Assembly: GCF_035046485.1 (NCBI RefSeq)
Contig: NC_085138.1
Location: forward strand, 87,717,228-87,781,227
Direction: 5' to 3'
From: Aedes albopictus
Lineage: Eukaryota; Arthropoda; Insecta; Diptera; Culicidae
DNA length: 64,000 nucleotides
Shown: positions 1-10,036 of the stretch, in pieces
Position numbering within the stretch: position 1 is the stretch's first letter
Layout of the letters: each line of letters opens with the position of its first letter
Notes under the pieces: generated by a model
What the model was told of the DNA's origin: nothing
What the model saw: only the letters and a program-made list of their open reading frames with translations
Database searches by the model: none
Position numbers and translations under genes: made by a program

Positions 1-3
1 TCG

Positions 4-768
4 TTATTGGGAAGTGGTGGTGTGGATTTTGTTTTTAATAGTGTGTAGGATTGATGCATATGTATTGTGCAAACCTTCTACGTCTGACCGCTTATTGACT
101 GCATGTGAAGTGTTTACAATATGACACATCTCTATAAAGCTCAGACCTGAATATGATCTACATTCTTCTAATATTTGTGTGTTATCAAAGTTGAACCTAT
201 GATTGTGGTCTATACAATGACTTATCAATGCTGTTTTTTCTCTGAGAGCGTCGATGTTGTTTGTAGTGTTAGTGTTACATAGCTCTTGCAGTCTATCTAG
301 CTTGTTTACATCTGATCGATGACCAGACAGCCTAGTTTTTAATTTGTTCTGAGTCATGCCAATATAACATGATTGGCTCTCTGAACATGGAATTTTGTAT
401 ATTATGTTTGACTTTTCATTTTTGCTTACAGGATCCTTCATGTTGGTGTGGAATTCGAAGATAGTGCGTAGTTGCTTACTGGTGATCAGGACGTTTGGAA
501 GCTGTGGTTTGAGGACTTTGATGATGTTGTCGGTCAGTCTGGGAACGTATGGAATGGACATGTAGGTCTTGGACGTTTCGCTGTCATTGGTTTGTGCGTT
601 GTCATGGCTATTAGACTCCGTCTCGTCGGGGAATCCTGATTCTGTGCGGTGCCTTGTTATGGATGTATCGTTGTTGCTGTGCGTTTGGTCGATGCTTGGA
701 GGTCTCCTCCCACAATCAACCTCCAAGCATCGACCAAACGCACAGCAACAACGATACATCCATAACAA
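4..768 (-). pseudogene. 5'-truncated PLE protein, GIY-YIG end (left copy)
   Basis: This open frame is the C-terminal third of a Penelope-like element protein: the linker after the reverse transcriptase and the GIY-YIG endonuclease that nicks target DNA. The GIY-like motif reads IIYKIPC and is followed by YIGMT and an arginine-containing RLSGHRSD helix. The CxxC pair that PLE endonucleases carry between GIY and YIG reads CSES here, so one cysteine is lost compared with the right copy (CSEC). The frame opens across the palindrome spacer, so its first ~20 codons are not original. No reverse transcriptase domain is present. It is a dead 5'-truncated copy unless more lies beyond the left edge. Confidence 0.8.
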
Positions 769-1418
769 GGCACCGCACAGAATCAGGATTCCCCGACGAG
801 ACGGAGTCTAATAGCCATGACAACGCACAAACCAATGACAGCGAAACGTCCAAGACCTACATGTCCATTCCATACGTTCCCAGACTGACCGACAACATCA
901 TCAAAGTCCTCAAACCACAGCTTCCAAACGTCCTGATCACCAGTAAGCAACTACGCACTATCTTCGAATTCCACACCAACATGAAGGATCCTGTAAGCAA
1001 AAATGAAAAGTCAAACATAATATACAAAATTCCATGTTCAGAGTGCCAATCATATTATATTGGCATGACTCAGAACAAATTAAAAACTAGGCTGTCTGGT
1101 CATCGATCAGATGTAAACAAGCTAGATAGACTGCGAGAGCTATGTAACACTAACACTACAAACAACATCGACGCTCTCAGAGAAAAAACAGCATTGATAA
1201 GTCATTGTATAGACCACAATCATAGGTTCAACTTTGATAACACACAAATATTAGAAGAATGTAGATCATATTCAGGTCTGAGCTTTATAGAGATGTGTCA
1301 TATTGTAAACACTTCACATGCAGTCAATAAGCGGTCAGACGTAGAAGGTTTGCACAATACACATGCATCAATCCTACACACTATTAAAAACAAAATCCAC
1401 ACCACCCCTTCCCAATAA
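654..1418 (+). pseudogene. 5'-truncated PLE protein, GIY-YIG end (right copy)
   Basis: Mirror copy of the fragment to its left. About 120 codons of linker precede a GIY-YIG endonuclease domain with YKIPC, the intact CxxC pair (CSEC), YYIGMT, the RLSGHRSD helix with the presumed catalytic arginine, and a C-terminal E-x-CHI-x-N and NKRSD segment shared with the PLE at 27845-30361. The endonuclease looks complete, but the reverse transcriptase that should precede it is missing, so the copy cannot be autonomous. The first residues come from the palindrome junction. The match to the 27845-30361 element places both in one PLE lineage; the element at 24195-25302 is from another. Confidence 0.82.
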
Positions 1419-1421
1419 CGA

Positions 1422-1856
1422 TTTTGCCAATTTGAAATATTTCATCTTTATATCAGTAACGCCATTGTCCATGATAAGAGCTTAACAATCAATAGTGCCC
1501 GAAAACAGAGTGAGCAAAACTAAAAGTGACTAAACTATAAAATTTAATTTTAATTGACCAGTTGACCAACCATATGTAAGAAGCTTAACTTAACAACTTT
1601 ACTAGTAATTCAAACACAATATGACATTTTTAGGACATGTACCGACCAAAACCTTATACTGACCGTAACAAAACAACCATACCCTAAGACAAAGAACAAC
1701 ATCAATTTGTAAGTAACATAACATCAAAAATTGTACAATCACACTAAATAAAACATCAATACTACAGTTTCCCTGAAGAAGACGCCGAACCCGGTGTCGA
1801 AACGTCGGACAAAATTAAATAGTTTGTTCCACTAAAAAAGTTAACAGTATGTTTCA
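1422..1856 (+). mobile_element. PLE 3' untranslated region and tail
   Basis: AT-rich sequence directly after the right-hand PLE frame. It contains the hammerhead-like motif at 1767-1810 followed by a short tail to about 1856, where similarity to PLE-type ends runs out. No coding potential was seen. The distal boundary is inferred from the usual ~40-base extension after the ribozyme motif in PLEs and is uncertain by tens of bases. Confidence 0.55.
1767..1812 (+). ncRNA. Hammerhead ribozyme-like motif, PLE type
   Basis: Core CTGAAGA (1773-1779), one extra A, stem II GACGCCG (1781-1787) closed by AACC on CGGTGTC (1792-1798, one G-U pair), then GAAA (1799-1802). The self-complementary ACGT (1802-1805) would form a minimal stem III, with the predicted cleavage after C1806. 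Stem I pairs TCC (1770-1772) with GGA (1807-1809). PLEs are known to carry minimal hammerheads with palindromic stem III that may act as dimers. The extra base between core and stem II is seen again in the second PLE of this window. Activity is inferred. Confidence 0.6.
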
Positions 1857-2409
1857 ACCTTTCCTTATGGATGCCTTCAAGCAAGCACATGTTTTCAGCA
1901 TCTTTTCGCTGATATTTGGCATCTAGAGTTGCTCAAACATTGATTTGAGATGCTTCAGTTTGATGGAATACTTAGGTAGTACAGTTCATGGTTAACTTAA
2001 CATAGAAGTGCACCTAACCCAACTCTGCATGAGCAGAATTTGTCATGAGTTGACTGATTGGCATGTGTCATATGAGGAATCTCCATTTGACCTTCTTTGC
2101 ACTTTTGAGTGTTCCTTCGCAAACTTTGCGTATTCAGGCGTCCCTGCTCAACAAACTAGGGAACCTTATTGGTTGTGATCACATTTTATGGATAACTCGC
2201 TTCCATTGCTACTCCAAAAGAGTTTCATTGTGGTTTTGTTATTACAACGCCCTTCATTGTGGTATACCATAGCTACTGCTTTGAAAGAAGCTTGTCCTCT
2301 GCGGTCTGTGCGGACCGCAAGAGGTATTCCCGAATGGAACTCGGACCTGTTCAAGTTCTAATGTCTTCGGATAAACCAGTCTTTTGTATAGCTACGAATC
2401 TTTGCTTCT
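1857..2409. other. No gene recognised
   Basis: Sequence of ordinary composition between the PLE tail and a worn LINE fragment. Short open frames (for example 2063-2272) show no recognisable domain and no repeat structure was seen. Confidence 0.5.
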
Positions 2410-2725
2410 ACCCCGAGGATTGTAGCTATAGAATCGATTAAGTGGGCACTAAAAAGCTCTGCTTACTTCAAATCTCCTGGAGCAAATGGGGCTTTGTCCT
2501 ATTTTTCTCCAGAGGGATTTGAGTTTTTCAAACATGTTTTAAACTCTCGTTGTTTTCTACTGGGTATTTTCATGGCGTGAAATTACTCTGTAGTTTTATC
2601 CCGAAAGGGTGCGTGCGTTGCAAAAAGAAGGAATAAGTTCCAGATTTATCTGGTTACCTCGTTTTTTTCTGAAATGCTTGAAACGCATTGTCGATTATTA
2701 AGCCCGGAGCACATAGCGTCCGTTC
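2410..2725 (+). pseudogene. Degenerate LINE reverse transcriptase fragment
   Basis: One reading frame with a single internal stop (about 2577-2579) reads FKSPGANG, then VVLSRK, then a segment starting FQIYLVTSFFSEMLE and ending HIASVPSR. This order and spacing match the start of non-LTR reverse transcriptases of the LOA/I/R1 group (FKSPGPDG, then VVFIPKPG, then FRPISLTSFLLKxLE). Only ~100 codons survive and the catalytic FADD box is absent. The clade is not resolved; the family call rests on three short motif matches in the right order. Confidence 0.55.
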
Positions 2726-2732
2726 CGTCGAG

Positions 2733-2798
2733 GTTTGCGTTTTTTTGACAGTTTTCCCATGGGAAATGTGTCAAACTACTGCCACGCACACGCAAACG
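2733..2798. repeat. Imperfect palindrome
   Basis: TTTGACA and TGTCAAA flank a TTCCCATGGGAA core, with outer arms GTTTGCGT and ACGCAAAC. It may be a tiny MITE or a regulatory hairpin. No TSD was identified. Confidence 0.35.
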
Positions 2799-3007
2799 TA
2801 TGCATTGTGTGGGGCACTTCACATCTGTGATGTTCGTCTGGCTAACATGCCTGTTCATGTGAACTCACATGTCTCCCAATTTGGAATGTCCACAGTGACT
2901 CTTTTACACAAAGTTGTATACGTTTTCAAGAAAGCACTCGCTCAAACGTAGTTTTTGCTTGGGTGATTTCTTGAATATTGAGGATGCTTTTGAAACGTGC
3001 CTTTCTA

Positions 3008-3750
3008 CAGGGTGTTTGGTTCCGGGTTTTGGATATTTTCAGGGCTGATAGGTCTTGATGAGAGATGAAAAAGTTCCCATGGAACATAGGCTCGGAAATC
3101 ACTGCTAAGTGAGTTAATCACATTTTAAGTTTTTAATTTTTGGTTATCTTTGAAGTCCTATATCTACTAAACTATCCATCGTACAAACTTTTTCAGCGCA
3201 CGAATTGAAAGCTAATTACTTCTACTTTCTTAGTCTCTTGGATGTAAACTTTGTAAAAATAGTTTAAAAGGCCTTAAATGGAAAAATAATGCAAAATTGT
3301 TCGAAAAAATCGACTCTTTTTAGGACATTTTTGATGATTTAAATATGAAAATAAAGCTTTTGTTAAAAAAGTTCTTCTACAAAACATGCACGAACTTGTT
3401 CCCTAAAAATGTTTCTTTGACACCAAAACTCTATCTTTTGTAGTTAAGCCAGAAAATGTTTTTGAAAATAACGTTCCAAATTGCATTAACTTCATGCCAA
3501 AACAATGGTCATCACCCTATCCGTCGTGCGTTCGTGTGCTGTTGCTCCACGGCATGAGGACGACTACTGCTGCTGGCTTGGCTGCTGGTGATGTCATCGC
3601 ATACAGAAAACGAGCTCGCTCTTTGTCGCGTCACATCCCCGCCTGTGGAATCATTCGAGGCGGAGTTTGGATTTGCGCATACTAAGTGCGACGTGCAGTT
3701 AACTTGTTTTTCGACGGAGCGAAAGGAAAGCGCCGACGAAAGTGTATTTA
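3008..3750 (+). repeat. Fold-back left arm, unique subterminal part 1
   Basis: Reverse complement of 13588-14331, continuous except for the MITE that follows. It includes the mirrored open frame 3494-3685 (= 13654-13845), which I take as incidental because it has no recognisable domain. Confidence 0.85.
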
Positions 3751-4536
3751 GGGTAAACCGGTATAATGCGCCCCCACGGGGCAAAACGCCCCCCTTCAAT
3801 TTCCAGGGAATTTGGAATAGTGAATGGATAAAATCATTGTATAAGACTTCATATTCATGAGACTAGTCTACTATGTCAATTTTGTGGTTGTTGTACCCTT
3901 TAAAACAAATATACAACAAAAAATTGAAAACGCACATATTTGTTGTAATTATCGATGTGTTTGAATTAAGCGCTAGCACGCGCCAATGAAGCAAAACCAA
4001 TGAAATTAGCTGTTGTCTACTAAATTATGAAGTAAAATAACTTGCCTCTGCAATCAAAATAAGAAAATTATAATTAAATTTTGTAATTTAAAAGTTTTTT
4101 CATAGTCACACTCAAACGGGCAATATGCCCCACCGTCAGCTGGATAATATGGCTCACAGCCAATGCGCTGCAACAGCTGATCTCAGTTCCGATATTTGAC
4201 GTTTGTCCGGCTCGGATTCACTCGGTAGGGGCATATAACCCCGTTGTTATGGAGCGTAATGCCCCGCTACAGAGGGGCATACTAGCCCGTTGTTGCGGAG
4301 CATATTATACCGTAGCTGGGGCGTTTAGCCCCGACGCTTTTGTGAGTTTTTGATTTTGTTGGTTTTAGAAAACACGTTATTACGGAATAAATGCTGTTAT
4401 TTCGTGCAAAAGGTTGTTATCGGATAAAAGTAACACTTCGCTCAATCAATAAATGCATTGATTGAGTAAAATACGGGGACGAGTGCAGAGATATTTTCAT
4501 TTTTCCTTAGGGGGGGCATATTATACCTGTTTACCC
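3751..4536. mobile_element. TA-target MITE inside the left arm
   Basis: A 786-bp insertion with imperfect terminal repeats starting GGGTAAACCGGTATAATG and ending with the complement of GGGTAAACAGGTATAATA. TA is duplicated at 3749-3750 and 4537-4538. The mirror arm at 13588-13595 has the unoccupied site with a single TA, which fixes both boundaries. The interior holds several short GGGGCATA/TGCCCC inverted motifs and no coding capacity. It is a non-autonomous DNA transposon; the autonomous partner is unknown. Confidence 0.9.
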
Positions 4537-4780
4537 TACAAGAGCAACCATTTAAATCCTTCGCACTCGTAGCTCTGCTGCGGTGCTATTCAGATGGGGG
4601 GGTCTGTGCGTGCGGCAATTTAGAGCATGCACTTATTTGATGCATTTCATGTTTTTTGTATGATGTGCAAGGATAATGATTCTTCTTATTTCTTGCATAA
4701 CACTCCCACTGGGGCAGAGCCTGTTTCTCAGCTCAGTTGTAAAACATACAGCAATAAATTCCTTTGGAACCAATCATGGG
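4537..4780 (+). repeat. Fold-back left arm, unique subterminal part 2
   Basis: Reverse complement of about 13350-13588 with no differences noticed by eye, linking the outer arm to the tandem array. Confidence 0.85.
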
Positions 4781-6642
4781 GAATCCCTGGGAAATGATAC
4801 CTTTGGGGAATATAATCAACAAGTTGGCCATTTTAGGAGATATTGGGGATTTTAAAGAAACATTGGGGATTTTTACGAGATATTGGGTAGGGTAAAGGGA
4901 ACTAAGGAATCATGGATGTCCTTGGGAAATGATACCTTTGGGGAATCTAATCGACAAGTCGTACATTTTAAGAGAAGTTGGGGATTCTTAAGGAACATTG
5001 GGGATTTTTAGGAGATATTGGGGATTTTTAAGGTACATTGGGGATTTTTAAGGAACATTGGGGAATTTTGGGAGTTATTGGGAAGGAGAAAGGGGAACTA
5101 AGGAATCATGGGGGTCCTCTTAGGAGAAATTGGGGATTCTTAAGGGACATTGGGGATTTTTAGGCGATATTGGGGAGGGTAAAGAGAACTTAGGAATCAT
5201 GGGGGTCCTCTTAGCAGAAGTTGGGTATTCATAAGGAACATTGGGGATTTTAAGGAGATATTGGGGAGGGTAAAGGGAACTTAGGAATCATGGCGGTCCT
5301 TGAGAAATGATACCTTTGGGGAATCTAATCAACAAGTTGGATATTTTAGGAGAAGCTGGGTATTCATAAGGAACATTGGGGATTTTTAGGTTATTGGGAG
5401 GGTAAAGGGAACGTAGGAATCATGAGGATCCTTGGGAAATGATACCTTTGAGGAATCTCATCAACAAGTTGGACATTTTAGGAGAAGTTGGGGATTCTTA
5501 AGGGACATTGGGGATTTTTAGGATATATTGAGAAATGATACCTTTGGGGAATCTAATCAACAAGTTGGCCATTTTAGAAGATATTGGGAATTTTTCAGGA
5601 ACATTGGGGATTTTTACGAGATATTGGGTAGGGTAAAGGGAACTTAGGAATCATGGCGGTCCTCAAAAAATGATAAGTTTAGGGAATCTAATCAACAAGT
5701 TGGACATTTTAGGAGAAGTTGGGGATTCCTAAGGGACATTGGGGATTGCTAGGCGATTTTGGGGATTTTTAAGGAACATTGGGGATTTTTACGAGATATT
5801 GGGTAGGGTAAAGGGAACTTAGGAATCATAGCAGTTCTCGAGAAATGATACCTTTGGGGAATCTAATCAACAAGTTGGCCATTTTAGGAGAAGTTGGGGA
5901 TTCTTAAGGGACATTGGTCATTTTTAGGAGATATTGGGGTGGGTAAAGGGAACTTAGGAATCATGGGGGTCCTTGGGATATGATACTTTTGGAAAATCTA
6001 ATCAACAAGTTGGACATTTTAGGAGAAGTTGGGGATTCTTAAGGGACATTGGGGATTTTTAGGAGATATTGGGAAGGGGAAAAGGGAACTTAGGAATCAT
6101 GGGGGTCCTCTTAGGAGAAGATGGGGATTCTTAAGGGACATTGGGGATTTTTAGGCGATATTGGGGAGGGTAAAGAGAACTTAGGAATCATGGGGGTCCT
6201 TGAGAAATGATACCTTTGGGGAATCTAATCAACAAGTTGGCCATTTTAGGAGATATTGGGGATTTTAAAGAAACATTGGGGATTTTTACGAGATATTGGG
6301 TAGGGTAAAAGGAACTAAGGAATCATGGATGTCCTTGGGAATTGATACCTTTGGGGAATCTAATCGACAAGTCGGACATTTTAAGAGAAGTTTGGGATTC
6401 TTAAGGAACATTGGGGATTTTTAGGAGATATTGGGGATTTTTAAGGAACATTTGGGATTTTAGGAGATATTGGGAAGGGGAAAAGGGAACTTAGGAATCA
6501 TGGGGGTCCTTGAGAAATGATACCTTTGGGGAATCTAATTAACAAGTTGGATATTTTAGGAGAAGCTGGGTATTCATAAGGAACATTTCGGATTTTTAGG
6601 TTATTGGGGAGGGTAAAGGGAACTTAGGAATCATGAGGATCC
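4781..6642 (+). repeat. Fold-back minisatellite, left array (first part)
   Basis: Tandem and shuffled copies of a ~135-bp monomer that begins near AAATGATACCTTTGGGGAA, runs through AACAAGTTGGACATTTTAGG, and contains 20-25-bp sub-repeats of the type AACATTGGGGATTTTTAGG. Monomers vary in length because sub-repeat blocks are gained or lost. G-rich on this strand. Confidence 0.9.
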
Positions 6643-6656
6643 TTGGGAAATGATAC

Positions 6657-8096
6657 TTACTTACCTTACCTTACCGGTCAGGCTAAGGCCGGGGTGGCCT
6701 CTGCTGTACATAGTAGCCGCCTCCATTCCACTCGGTCCATGGCTGTTTGTCTCCAGTTCCGCACTCTGCGTAGGGTCCGCAGATCGTCCTCCACTTGGTC
6801 GACCCACCTAGCTCGCTGCGCTCCACGTCTTCTTGTACCGGTCGGATGACTCTCGAGAACCATTTTAGTCGGGTTGCTATCCGACATCCTGATGACGTGA
6901 CCCGCCCACCGTAGCCTCCCGATTTTCGCGGTATGGACGATGGTTGGTTCTCTCAGCAGCTGATGCAGCTCGTGGTTCATTCGCCTTCTCCAAGTCCCGT
7001 CTTCCATCTGCACTCCACCGTAGATGGTACGCAACACCTTCCGTTCGAAAACTCCAAGGGCGCGTTGGTCCTCTGCACGTAGGGTCCATGTTTCGTGCCC
7101 ATAGAGGACGACCGGTCTAATCAGCGTTTTGTAGATGGTTAACTTCGTGTTACGGCGAACTTTGTTCGATCGTAGAGTTCTGCGGAGTCCAAAGTAAGCA
7201 CGATTTCCTGCCACAATGCGCCTCTGAATTTCTCTGCTGGTGTCGTTGTCGGCGGTCACCAGTGAGCCCAAGTACACGAATTCTTCAACCGCCTCGATTT
7301 CATCACCGTCGATATGAATTCGGGGTGGCGGGCGCGGTGATTCCTCCCTGGAGCCCTTTGCCATCATGTACTTTGTTTTCGACACATTAATGACTAATCC
7401 GATTCGCCTGGCTTCACTCTTTAGTCGGATGTACGTTTCCGCCATCGTCTCAAATTTACGAGCAATAATATCAATATCATCGGCGAAACCAAGCAGCTGA
7501 ACGGACTTCGTGAAAATCGTCCCACTCGTGTTTATCCCCGCTCTTCTTATTACACCCTCCAAAGCAATGTTGAACAGCAAGCACGAAAGACCATCACCTC
7601 GCCGTAACCCTCTGCGAGATTCGAAGGCACTCAAGAGTGTCCCTGATACTCGAACTACGCACATCACTCGATCCATCGTCGCCTTGATCAACCGTATCAG
7701 TTTATCCGGGAATCCGTATTCGTGCATAATCTGCCATAGCTGTTCTAGATCGATTGTATCATACGCCGATTTGAAATCGATGAACAAGTGATGTGTGGGC
7801 ACGTTGTATTCGCGGCATTTCTGCAACACCTGGCGGATGGCGAACATCTGGTCCGTTGTAGCGCGTTCACCCATAAATCCAGCCTGATATTGCCCCACGA
7901 ACTCTCTTTCAACCGGCCAACCTCCTCCTCAATCTCTTGAAGGTCAGGGGCCGGAAGTCTTTCGTCCTGTGCACATACTCCTAGATCTGTTACCACGCCA
8001 CCTTCGGTACTTGCAACGTCGCCATTGAGGTGCTCATCGTAATGCGGCCGCCACCTCTCGACCACCTCACGCTCGCTCGTGAGAATATTCCCGTGA
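6657..8096 (-). mobile_element. RTE-type LINE, 5'-truncated and internally deleted
   Basis: A minus-strand LINE flanked by a perfect 14-bp TSD, TTGGGAAATGATAC (6643-6656 and 8097-8110), taken from the fold-back monomer. Its 3' end lies at the left and finishes in short GGTAA-type repeats instead of poly(A), as RTE-like elements commonly do. It is 1440 bp, far short of a full element. It sits only in the left arm, so it arrived after the palindrome formed. Confidence 0.85.
6678..8065 (-). pseudogene. LINE reverse transcriptase, internal deletion
   Basis: The 406-codon frame 6678-7898 contains a reverse transcriptase: QYQAGFMGERATTDQ, HLFIDFKSAYDTID (motif A), RRGLRRGDGLSCLLFN, LLGFADDIDII (the FADD active site), and a C-terminal region ending in the RRRGAQRARWVDQVEDDLR type tail of RTE-like LINEs. 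Upstream, frame 7745-8065 gives the linker WRPHYDEHLNGD and IEEEVGRLKE, after which the sequence jumps directly to the GQYQAGF motif. About 80 codons including the DG-x-P and NYRGI segments are missing and the frame changes at the join. The endonuclease is absent. It is inactive; clade assignment (RTE-like) is by motif resemblance only. Confidence 0.75.
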
Positions 8097-10036
8097 TTGG
8101 GAAATGATACCTTTGAGGAATCTAATCAAAAAGTTGGACATTTTAGGAGAAGTTGGGGATTCTTAAGGGACATTGGGGATTTTTAGGCGATATTGAGGAG
8201 GGTAAAGGGAACTTAGGAATCATGGGGGTCCTTGGGAAATGATACCTTTGGGGAATCTAATCGTCAAGTCGGACATTTTAGGAGAAGTTGGGAATTCTTA
8301 AGGAACATTGGGGATTTTTAGGAGATATTGGGGATTTTTAAGGAACATTGGGGATTTTTAAGGAACATTGGGGATTTTCAGGAGACATTGTTGCGGGTAA
8401 AGGGAACTTAGGAATCATGAGGGTCCTCTTAGGAGAAGTTGGGGATTCTTAAGGGACATTGGGGATTTTTAGGATATATTGGGGAGGGTAAAGAGAACTC
8501 AGGAATCATGGGGTCCTTGAGAAATGATACCTTTGGGGAATCTAATCAACAAGTTGGCCATTTTAGGAGATATTGGGGGTTTTAAAGGAACATTGGGGAT
8601 TTTTTCGAGATATTGGGTAGGGTAAAGGGAACTTAGGAATCATGCGGTCCTTGAGAAATGATACCTTTGGGGAATCTTATCAACAAGTTGGATATTTTAG
8701 GAGAAGCTGGGTGTTCATAAGGAACATTGGGGATTTGTAGGATATATTGGGGAGGGTAAAGGGAACTTAGGAATCATGGGGGTCCTTGGGAAATGATTCC
8801 TTTGGGGAATCTAATCAACAAGTTGGACATTTTAGGAGAAGGTAGGGATTCTTAAGGAACTTTGGGGATTTTTAAGGAACATTGGTGATTTTAAGGCGAT
8901 ATTGGGGAGGGTAAAGAGAACTTAGGAATCATGCGGTCCTTGAGAAATGATACCTTTGGGGAATCTAATCAACAAGTTGGATATTTTAGGAGAAGTTGGG
9001 GATTCTTAAGGAACATTGGGGATTTTTAGGCGATACTGAGGAGGGTAAAGGGAACTTAGGAATCATGGGGGTCCTTGGGAAATGATACCTTTGGGGAATC
9101 TAATCGACAAGTCGGACATTTTAGGAGAAGTTGGGAATTCTTAAGGAACAAAGGGGATTTTTAGGAGATATTGGGGATTTTTAAGGAACATTGGGGATTT
9201 TTAAGGAACATTGGGGATTTTTAGGAGATATTGGGGCGGGTAAAGGGAACATAGGAATCATGAGGGTCCTCTTAGGAGAAGTTGGGGATTCTTAAGAGAC
9301 ATTGGGGATTTTTAGGCGATATTGGGGAGAGTAAAGGGAACTTAGAAATCATCCTTGAGAAATGATACCTTTGGGGAATCTAATCAACAAGTTGGCCATT
9401 TTAGGAGATATTGGGGATTTTTAAGGAACATTGGGGATTTTTACGAGATATTGGGTAGGGTAAAGGGAACTTAGGAATCATGGGGGTCCTTGGGAAGTGA
9501 TACCTCTGAGGGATCTAATCGACAAGTCGGACATTTTAGGAGAAGTTGTGGATTCTTAAAGGACATTGGGGATTTTTAGGCGATATTGGGGAGGGTAAAG
9601 GGAACTTAGGAATCATGGGGATGCTTGGGAAATGATACCTTTGGGGAATCTTATCAACAAGTTGGACATATTAGGAGAAGTTGGGGATTCTTAAGGGACA
9701 TTGGGGATATTTAGACGATATTGGGGAGGGTAAAGGGAACTTAGGAATCATGGCGGTGCTCGAGAAATGATACCTTTGGGAAATCTAATCAGCAAGTTGG
9801 ACATTTTAGGAGAAGTTGGGGATTTTTAAGGAACATTGGGAATTTTTAGGAGATATTGGGTAGGGTAAAAGGAACTTAGGAATCATGGCGGTCCTCGAGA
9901 AATGATACCTTTGGGAAATCTAATCAACAAGTTGGACATTTTAGGAGAAGTTAGGGATTCATACAGAACATTGGGGATTTTTAGGAGATATTGGGGAGGG
10001 TAAAGGGAACTAAGGAGGGTAAAGGGAACTAAGGAA
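8097..10036 (+). repeat. Fold-back minisatellite, left array (second part)
   Basis: Continuation of the ~135-bp monomer array after the LINE, in the same polarity. The final unit contains a short direct duplication (GGGTAAAGGGAACTAAGGA twice, about 10000-10037) just before the polarity switch. Confidence 0.9.

Larger units (their letters stand above)
1..1421. repeat. Palindrome of two PLE 3' ends, head to head
   Basis: The left arm (1-703) is the reverse complement of the right arm (719-1421), with a 15-base spacer at 704-718. The outer end of the left arm is cut by the window edge, so the true arm may be longer. The arms differ at only a few positions visible in translation, for example a Cys-to-Ser change in the left copy. 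Each arm encodes the C-terminal part of a Penelope-like element. Head-to-head partial copies are a known integration product of Penelope-type retroelements. Confidence 0.9.

Noticed and set aside
3494..3799. Overlapping frames 3494-3685 and 3512-3799, mirrored at 13576-13845
   Set aside because: They overlap on opposite strands, have no domain, and lie in the mirrored arm of a non-coding element; their repetition is explained by the inverted repeat.
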